Assembly (NCBI GenBank): GCA_002353485.1
Contig: DEJS01000022.1
Coordinates: forward strand, 1-19,113
Length of the DNA stretch: 19,113 bases
Direction: 5' to 3'
Source: Prevotella sp. UBA2742
Lineage (GTDB): Bacteria > Bacteroidota > Bacteroidia > Bacteroidales > Bacteroidaceae
Shown here: piece by piece, positions 13,294 to 19,113 of the stretch
Position numbering within the stretch: position 1 is the first letter of the stretch
Layout of the letters: every line of letters starts with the position of its first letter
The notes under the pieces: model-generated
What the model saw: the letters and a program-made list of their open reading frames with translations, nothing else
Database searches by the model: none
Told to the model about the DNA's origin: nothing
Program-made: the position numbers and the translations under genes

Positions 13294-14161
13294 TCTGGCA
13301 GCCAGCGCACAAGAGACAGCGAAAGCATCGCAGCAGTCTCAGGGAGAGAAGATATCTCTACACGTACCTAACTTCGCCCGTGGGTTGGTGGAGAAGTGGG
13401 TGATCGAATATCGTAAGACCAACCCGAAGGTAGATTTCCAATTTGTTTCAGGGAAATCGCATGACCATGGAAACAGCATTTCCGTAACTACCGATGACGA
13501 TGCCATACGAGTGGCTCGCCTGGCCGTTCTGCCCGTCACAGCAAAGGGCTCGGAAGCCCAACAGCTGGTGGGCTCGCATGCGTTGAACGCCAAGAAACTG
13601 AAGAGTCTGTTCTTCGTCAAAGACGAGCTGGACGACGAGCGTAAGGAGTCGAAGCTGGAGCAGCAGCTGCACATCATCACCGGCAACAGCCAGCTGTCGG
13701 CCTCGCGCCTCTACGCTGCCCATTTCCATCAGGAGACCGCCGATTATAAAGGCAAAAAGATCCAGGGCGACGACTCATTCCTAAACCTTGCCATCAGCCG
13801 CGACCCGCTGGGCGTGACGGTCAACTCGCTGTCGAACATCTTCGACCTGGAGAGCCGACTGCTCAACCCGTCGCTGGCTCTGCTGCCACTGGACATCGAC
13901 CGGCAGGGGCGTCAGGTGCTCGGCGAGGGACGGCTGGACGACATCATCCAACTGTTGGAACAGGAAGAATACACCGAGATTCCCGTTGGCAGCGTAGGCC
14001 TTTCCTATAGCCATGCCAACCCCGTGCTCAACGACTTTGCCGCGTGGGTGCTCCGCAACGGGGTGCAGTATGTCCACCAGTACGGACTGCTCTCGCTGTC
14101 AGCGAAAGAGCTGACTGCCCAGCAGCACCGCGTGGCACAGAAGGACCTGGCACAGAAATAG
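13244..14161 (+). CDS. Secreted periplasmic binding protein-like (PstS-like fold) protein
   Basis: Exported protein of 305 residues with a signal peptide (MKKQVFQIALFLGLQLSLAASA, cleavage near residue 22). The mature part starts with a strand-helix pattern (ISLHVPNFARGLVEKWVIEYRKTNP) like periplasmic ligand-binding proteins of the phosphate/sulfate type, and later has AISRDPLGVTVNSLSNIFD and NPVLNDFAAWVLRNGVQYV, similar to the closing segments of PstS-like proteins. No lipobox and no ABC permease or ATPase genes follow. It precedes a SusC/SusD pair and shares their promoter, so it may bind the same ligand in the periplasm. The ligand is not identifiable; the promoter suggests a sulfur compound. 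Confidence 0.65.
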   Translation: MKKQVFQIALFLGLQLSLAASAQETAKASQQSQGEKISLHVPNFARGLVEKWVIEYRKTNPKVDFQFVSGKSHDHGNSISVTTDDDAIRVARLAVLPVTAKGSEAQQLVGSHALNAKKLKSLFFVKDELDDERKESKLEQQLHIITGNSQLSASRLYAAHFHQETADYKGKKIQGDDSFLNLAISRDPLGVTVNSLSNIFDLESRLLNPSLALLPLDIDRQGRQVLGEGRLDDIIQLLEQEEYTEIPVGSVGLSYSHANPVLNDFAAWVLRNGVQYVHQYGLLSLSAKELTAQQHRVAQKDLAQK

Positions 14162-14215
14162 TATCAACACGAGACTTTAGCCATCATCAATTAGTAGTTT
14201 GTTTAAGTTTAGATG

Positions 14216-14250
14216 AAGGGACGGGTCAACAACGACAGACCCGTACCCTT
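14216..14250 (+). promoter_or_regulatory. Stem-loop just upstream of the susC-like start
   Basis: AAGGG-ACGGGTC (14216-14227) pairs with GACCCGT-ACCCTT (14238-14250), twelve base pairs with one bulged base and a 10-base loop. It ends 17 bases before the ATG at 14268. It is followed by only a short T run, so it could be a partial terminator, an RNA-processing barrier, or a control on translation of the transporter. Confidence 0.55.
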
Positions 14251-14267
14251 TAGGGAGAACTGTGTTT

Positions 14268-17200
14268 ATGAAAAAAAGATTGTTTACATTTTTGGTCGTG
14301 CTGTCGTCTGCCCTGTCAGCATTGGCACAGACCACGATAACGGGCCGCATCGTTGATGCCCGTACAGGAGAACCGCTGATAGGTGCCTCGCTGGTGCCTA
14401 AGTCGAGCAAGGAACTGGGTACTGTCACAGACGTGGATGGAAACTTCCGTCTGGTGACGAACGTCGAGCTGCCGCTGACGCTGAGCGTACAATTCATCGG
14501 CTATCGCTCGCAGGAGGTAGATGTCTACGATGCAGCCGAACCGCTGGAGATTCAGCTCAGCGACTCAGGCAACCGTCTGAATGAAGTGGTCGTCGTGGGC
14601 TATGGTGAGCAGAAGCGTCTGGAGCTGACCAGCGCCATTGCAAGTGTCAACAGCGAGGTGCTGCGCCAGCAGAATACCTCTGTCGAGAGTGCCCTGCAGG
14701 GGGCTGTGGCTGGTCTGAACGTCATCACCACCAGCGGACAGCCGGGGGCCCTGAGCAATATCCGTATCCGTGGCGGCAACAGCATCACGGGAGGCAACGA
14801 ACCGCTGTATGTCATTGACGGACAGATTGTCTACAACGATGCTGCTTCGACCCAGACAGACGCTTCTGGCAGCGACGCCCAACTGGACCCGCTGGCCTTC
14901 CTGAATCCTGCTGACATTGAGTCGATAGAGGTGCTGAAGGATGTCTCGGCCACCGCCATCTATGGTACGCGTGGTGCCAACGGTGTCATCATCATTACTA
15001 CCAAGAAGGGCTCGCACGGGCGCAACACCATCAACTATACGGGCACCTTCTCGTGGAGTTCCGCAGCCAAGAAACTGGACTTCCTGAATGCGCAGCAGTT
15101 TACAGCGTTGTATAACGAGCTGAACCCTGCCAACCCACTGCCTGCTCCTACCGCCAATTACGACTGGCAGGATGCAGCACTGAGGACGGCATTCACCAAC
15201 GAGCATCAAATCAGTTTCACGGGTGGCGACGAGATTTCGCGCTATGCCATCAGCGGCGGCTACAAGGGCCAGCAGGGTATCATCATCGGTACTGATCTCA
15301 AACGCTATACAGGTCGCATCAACTACGAGCGCCGCATCCTGAATAACCTGCTGGTAGGGCTTAACGCCTCAGGTGCCTACAACAGTCTGGCAGGACTGCG
15401 CAATGTCGATCACGGCAACAACGGACAGACTGCCAAGTGGGCTGCCAACAGTTGGATGTCGGCCCTCATCACACCTCCCACGCAGTCCGTCTACAACAGC
15501 GACGGGTCCTATAATTACTCGAAGACCCCCATCAGTCAGGATGTGTTTGTACGTGACGGTGAGGTCGTAGTGGGCAACCCCATCAGCGACTTGAATAACA
15601 TTCAGACGAATACGACCAATTCGCGTGTCATTGCCAATGCCTTTGCCGAGTGGGAGGTCTTGGGCCACCTGAAGTTGAAGGCCAACGTGGGTGTAGACCT
15701 GTCGAACACCAAGGAGAACAACTATTCGCCATCGTACACCACAACGGGATTGGAGTACAACGGCGTGGCTTCTGTGGGCGGCAATAAGACCAACGTGTGG
15801 CAGGCCGAGTTTACGGCCACCTACGACAACACGTTCAAGCGCCATCATGTCAACGTGCTGGGTGGTTACACAGCGCAGCGTACAGACCGGGAGGGTTTTG
15901 CCACTACCGTTCGCAACTTTGCCAATGATGTCACAGGCTACAACAACCTCTCTGCCGGCAGCGATCTGTATCGCTCGACGAGTGCAGCCTATATCTCTAC
16001 GCTCCAGTCGGTATTGGGTCGTGTCAACTACTCATTCGACTCGCGTTATAATGCTTCGCTGACCCTGCGTGCCGATGGTTCGAGCCGTTTTGCCAGGAAT
16101 CATAAATGGGGCTGGTTCCCCTCACTGGGTCTGTCGTGGAACATTGACCGTGAACGCTGGCTGCATCTGGGCAAGGATGTTGACTTCGTCCAGCTGCGTG
16201 CCTCGGTAGGTGTGGTGGGTAATCAGGAAATCGGCGACTACCAGTTTGGTGCCAATGTGTCGCCTAATACCACGCCGTTTATCTACAATGGTGAAGAGAC
16301 AGTGGCATACAATATCACCAACATGGCCAATCCTAACCTGAAGTGGGAGAAGACTGCTTCTTATAATATAGGTATCAGTGCCGGTTTCCTGCATAACCGC
16401 CTGACGGTGACCTTCGACACCTATTACAAGAAGACCAGCGACCTGTTGCTGCAGGTTCCAGTCGAGGGTGTCACGGGTTACGCTACAGCACTGCGCAACG
16501 TGGGCTCAGTCACCAACAAAGGCGTGGAACTGGAAATCAGTGGTGTGCTGCTGGACAGCAAAGACTGGTCGTGGAATGTCAATGGCAATATCGCTCACAA
16601 TAAGAACGAGATAACCAGTCTGGGCGGTGCCACGTCCATCATTCCAAGCATCGGCGGTGCCACTATCGGCTACATCTCGCCGCTCATCGTCAAGGTGGGC
16701 GAGCCCTTGGGTACCTTCTACGGATACAAATTCGCTGGTATCGTACAAAGCGAGGAGCAGGCAGCCCAGCTGACTCCCCAGACCATCAACAAACTGGAGC
16801 CTGGAAATCCCTATTTTGAAGATGTCAACGGCGACGGTGTGGTGAACACCGAGGACCAGACGGTGTTAGGCAATTCGCAGCCCAAGTTCACCTATGGCTT
16901 GAATACATCGCTGCGCTACAAGCAGTGGGACTTGTTCGTCAGCCTGGCAGGCTCGTACGGCAATAAACTATACAACGGACTGGCTACCCGACTGACCAAA
17001 GGTTCAACATACTACAACTGTCTGGCTGATGTCGCCAACCGCTGGACACCCGCCAACCCGTCGAACACGGTTCAGAAAGCCAGCGACGACCTGACAGTCG
17101 TTTCCGACAGCCGCTATGTGGAGAATGCCAGTTACCTGCGCCTCAAGAACATCCAGCTGGGCTACACCCTGCCTGTCCCGCAAATCACCAAGGACGCTCG

Positions 17201-17375
17201 TCTGCGCCTGTATGTGGCACTGCAGAATTTCTTCACCATCACCAGCTACAGCGGTTATGACCCAGAAGGCGGTCGCAATGGTGCCAATGAGCAAAGTGCC
17301 ATCTATCAGGGCATCGATATGGCAACCTATCCTACGGCCAAGAGCGTGCTCTTCGGACTCAGTGTGACGCTGTGA
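14268..17375 (+). CDS. SusC/RagA-type TonB-dependent outer-membrane transporter
   Basis: Outer-membrane import channel of 1035 residues. A signal peptide (about 1-20, ending ALSALA) is followed by a carboxypeptidase-regulatory-like domain (about 21-100, ITGRIVDARTGEPLIGASL), a TonB-box region with NEVVVVGYGEQKR (105-117), a plug domain (SALQGAVAGLNV, IRIRGGNS, IYGTRGANGVIIITTKKG), and a long beta-barrel ending in LFGLSVTL. SusC proteins work with the SusD lipoprotein encoded next. A GTG codon 6 bases upstream is in frame, but the ATG at 14268 begins a cleaner signal peptide. The substrate is not given by sequence; the upstream promoter links expression to the sulfur locus. Confidence 0.93.
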   Translation: MKKRLFTFLVVLSSALSALAQTTITGRIVDARTGEPLIGASLVPKSSKELGTVTDVDGNFRLVTNVELPLTLSVQFIGYRSQEVDVYDAAEPLEIQLSDSGNRLNEVVVVGYGEQKRLELTSAIASVNSEVLRQQNTSVESALQGAVAGLNVITTSGQPGALSNIRIRGGNSITGGNEPLYVIDGQIVYNDAASTQTDASGSDAQLDPLAFLNPADIESIEVLKDVSATAIYGTRGANGVIIITTKKGSHGRNTINYTGTFSWSSAAKKLDFLNAQQFTALYNELNPANPLPAPTANYDWQDAALRTAFTNEHQISFTGGDEISRYAISGGYKGQQGIIIGTDLKRYTGRINYERRILNNLLVGLNASGAYNSLAGLRNVDHGNNGQTAKWAANSWMSALITPPTQSVYNSDGSYNYSKTPISQDVFVRDGEVVVGNPISDLNNIQTNTTNSRVIANAFAEWEVLGHLKLKANVGVDLSNTKENNYSPSYTTTGLEYNGVASVGGNKTNVWQAEFTATYDNTFKRHHVNVLGGYTAQRTDREGFATTVRNFANDVTGYNNLSAGSDLYRSTSAAYISTLQSVLGRVNYSFDSRYNASLTLRADGSSRFARNHKWGWFPSLGLSWNIDRERWLHLGKDVDFVQLRASVGVVGNQEIGDYQFGANVSPNTTPFIYNGEETVAYNITNMANPNLKWEKTASYNIGISAGFLHNRLTVTFDTYYKKTSDLLLQVPVEGVTGYATALRNVGSVTNKGVELEISGVLLDSKDWSWNVNGNIAHNKNEITSLGGATSIIPSIGGATIGYISPLIVKVGEPLGTFYGYKFAGIVQSEEQAAQLTPQTINKLEPGNPYFEDVNGDGVVNTEDQTVLGNSQPKFTYGLNTSLRYKQWDLFVSLAGSYGNKLYNGLATRLTKGSTYYNCLADVANRWTPANPSNTVQKASDDLTVVSDSRYVENASYLRLKNIQLGYTLPVPQITKDARLRLYVALQNFFTITSYSGYDPEGGRNGANEQSAIYQGIDMATYPTAKSVLFGLSVTL

Positions 17376-17415
17376 ATTAAAGTGATATCACGTAATAACG
17401 ATATAACGAATGATT

Positions 17416-18981
17416 ATGAAAACGAACATTACAACATACATCTTAGGTGCAGGTTTGCTGCTCAGCAGCTGCGCTGACCTTGACCAAACTTCTATCAGTT
17501 CGATAGACAAAGAAAACTTCTATCAGAACGAGTCAGACATAAAGGTTGCCCTCAATGGCATCTATCAGCAACTGACCACCGGAGGCATGAATGCTCCCTG
17601 GAACAATGAGGTCATCTATTTCAACGACCTGCAGAGTGAGTACGCCCGTCGCGGAACCGCCAACAGTGCTGACATCACAGAGATAGGAAATTTTTCCATC
17701 ACGCCGACCAACGGCTTCGTCAAAACAGCATGGAACTACCGCTATCTGGCCATCAACCGTGCCAACATCCTGATAGACAAAGTGGCAGGTGTGTCCTTGG
17801 ACGAGACCACACGGAGTAACTACACGAATGCCGCCAAGTTCCTGCGTGCACTCTACTACTTCGACCTTGTGCGCTATTTCGGCGATGTGCCTCTGGTGCT
17901 GCACGACGGAGAGGGTGAAGGCGAGCCTCGCACTTCGCAGGACTTGGTCTACGAGCAGATTGTTACGGACCTGACAGATGCCGAGCAGATTACTCCCGAC
18001 TTTGCACCGCTCACCAGTCAGGCTTCCGCTGGTGCCGCTTCGGCCTTGTTGGCCAAAGTCTATCTGACGTGGGCACAGACGGATACCGATTATGCGAAGG
18101 AACACCAGAGCGAACTGCTCCAGAAGTCCGTAGCTGCTGCCGACCGTGTCATCAGTGCAGGCAAATACCAACTGATCAGCAAGTTCATTGACAACTGGTC
18201 GCTCGACAAAAAGGAGGGTGCCGAACTCATCTTCACCGTTGAGCATAAGTTCAGTGTCAATCGTAACATCACCGGACACTGTGTCTTCTCGACAGGCTTT
18301 ACCAATGCCAGCCTGCCAGTGATTGCCGCCCTGAACAATGACATATACAACGATTTCGACCCCAACGACCAGCGTCGCGATGCTTCAGTCACCCTGCGTC
18401 TCTTCAATCCGGCTGACGGCAAGTATTTCGACTTCGAGCGCCTGCGCTTCAGGAAGTATATTGACACACTCTACATGGCCAACGAGAGTGCTCCCTACAT
18501 CTCAGGACAGAACACCAGTTCCAGCGTCTTGCGCTATGCGGACGTCCTGCTCGTCAAGGCTGAGGCTGAAAACGAGCTGAATGGTCCGACTGCCGCTGCC
18601 TATGACGCCATCAACCAGGTGCGACGTCGTGCCTACTGGAGCCCGTATGAGAACACGCAGAAGCAGCCGACCGACGGTACTACGCTCAACCTGTCGGGAC
18701 TGAGCAAAGAGCAGTTCCGTGCTGCTGTGCAGGCCGAGCGGTTCAAGGAGTTCATCACCGAGGGTTCACGCTGGTTCGACCTGAAGCGCTGGCACATCCT
18801 GGTGAAGACTATCAAGGAGAAGGTTGATGCTGACGACCTGAAGTACAAGAATATCTCTCCCCGCAACTACTATCTGCCTGTCCCTGAGGATCAGATAGTG
18901 CTCAATCCCAATCTGAAGCAGAACTGGGGCTATGCCGGCGAGACTTCAGGCGACCCCTACACAGCCAAAGGTTGGGAATGA
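17416..18981 (+). CDS. SusD/RagB-family outer-membrane lipoprotein
   Basis: Cell-surface ligand-capture lipoprotein of 521 residues that forms the lid of the SusC channel. The lipobox LLSSC places the lipidated Cys at residue 19. The family features are visible: helix-rich TPR-like regions (NYRYLAINRANILIDKV, AAKFLRALYYFDLVRYFGDVPLV) and the C-terminal RYADVLLVKAEAENELNG, AINQVRRRA, ERFKEFITEGSRWFDLKRW and YLPVPEDQIVLNPNLKQN. An in-frame ATG at 17410 would add two residues and is equally possible. It is 40 bases downstream of the SusC-like gene. The two short bridging sequences hold nothing beyond a 10-bp palindrome at 17382-17391. Confidence 0.93.
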   Translation: MKTNITTYILGAGLLLSSCADLDQTSISSIDKENFYQNESDIKVALNGIYQQLTTGGMNAPWNNEVIYFNDLQSEYARRGTANSADITEIGNFSITPTNGFVKTAWNYRYLAINRANILIDKVAGVSLDETTRSNYTNAAKFLRALYYFDLVRYFGDVPLVLHDGEGEGEPRTSQDLVYEQIVTDLTDAEQITPDFAPLTSQASAGAASALLAKVYLTWAQTDTDYAKEHQSELLQKSVAAADRVISAGKYQLISKFIDNWSLDKKEGAELIFTVEHKFSVNRNITGHCVFSTGFTNASLPVIAALNNDIYNDFDPNDQRRDASVTLRLFNPADGKYFDFERLRFRKYIDTLYMANESAPYISGQNTSSSVLRYADVLLVKAEAENELNGPTAAAYDAINQVRRRAYWSPYENTQKQPTDGTTLNLSGLSKEQFRAAVQAERFKEFITEGSRWFDLKRWHILVKTIKEKVDADDLKYKNISPRNYYLPVPEDQIVLNPNLKQNWGYAGETSGDPYTAKGWE

Positions 18982-19022
18982 AATAAAATAAATAAGGTAA
19001 ATCAATTAAAAACAGTACGACA

Positions 19023-19113
19023 ATGAGAAAGCAAGTAAGAAACATCCTGCGCAGCGCACTGATAGTTGCCGCTGCCACCGCCATCACCGTCAAGAGTGTT
19101 GCACAAACCGCCA
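19023..19113 (+). CDS. Exported protein, 3' end cut off by the window
   Basis: Only the first 30 codons are visible: MRKQVRNILRSALIVAAATA followed by ITVKSVAQTA. This is a clear signal peptide with a basic start, a hydrophobic core and a likely cleavage after SVA. It follows the SusD-like gene by 41 bases on the same strand and is probably the next member of the same operon. The function cannot be judged from what is shown; SusCD operons often continue with a surface-binding protein or a hydrolase. Confidence 0.7.
   Translation, partial: MRKQVRNILRSALIVAAATAITVKSVAQTA

Noticed and set aside
17382..17391. GTGATATCAC palindrome between susC and susD
   Set aside because: Only 10 bp, with no promoter box nearby; short palindromes of this size are expected by chance.

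Overview
The window looks chromosomal and most likely comes from a Bacteroidota bacterium, probably a Prevotella-like member of the Bacteroidales. The signs are a SusC/SusD outer-membrane pair, the Bacteroidota promoter box TAnnTTTG upstream of several genes (as TACCTTTG or TATCTTTG), A-rich start regions without strong Shine-Dalgarno sites, and moderately GC-rich coding DNA. No rRNA, tRNA, CRISPR array or insertion sequence was seen.

Layout. (1) 1-2483: ribosomal and translation genes rpsI (5' end cut off), rpsB and tsf, closed by a strong intrinsic terminator. (2) 2483-5306, minus strand: an operon of a C_GCAxxG_C_C-family redox protein, a BASS-type membrane transporter and a secreted CE7-like esterase. 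(3) 5590-6231: an orphan LuxR-type response regulator with its own promoter. (4) 6290-12988: a sulfur-handling locus built as two divergent operons around one symmetric promoter. (5) 12986-19113: a promoter of the same design, a Met/Cys-rich leader ORF, a secreted binding-protein-like gene, a SusC/SusD pair and the start of another exported protein.

The sulfur locus is the centre of interest. The minus-strand operon encodes, in order of transcription, a DsrE-like protein, a TusA-like sulfur carrier, a family 2 encapsulin shell protein with an embedded cyclic-nucleotide-binding-like domain, a SufS-type cysteine desulfurase with a ~110-residue N-terminal extension (the expected encapsulin cargo), and a MetY-type PLP enzyme. 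The last three are adjacent or overlapping (TAA/ATG, TAATG). The plus-strand operon encodes a ThiS/MoaD-like sulfur carrier whose C-terminus is masked (GGG followed by Ala-Leu), a MoeB/ThiF-like adenylating enzyme and a JAMM metallopeptidase. Sulfur carrier, activating enzyme, JAMM peptidase and MetY are the parts of the protein-thiocarboxylate route to homocysteine known from Wolinella succinogenes (HcyS, HcyF, HcyD, MetY). Here they share a control region with an encapsulin-cysteine desulfurase compartment. My model, an inference, is that sulfur is mobilised from cysteine inside or at the shell, relayed by TusA and DsrE, loaded onto the HcyS-like carrier, and used by the MetY-like enzyme to make homocysteine.

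Three promoters share an exact spacing scheme: GGTATGC, 19 bases, ATTGCG, 17 bases, TACCTTTG. Two of them face outward from the centre of the sulfur locus; the third drives the leader/SusCD region. Each has a dyad ATACC-N8-GGTAT at its upstream end. This ties the SusCD transporter to the same regulon and suggests it imports a sulfur compound. The 60-codon leader ORF, with seven Met codons in its first thirteen and four Cys codons in a row, may add a second layer of sulfur sensing by translation.
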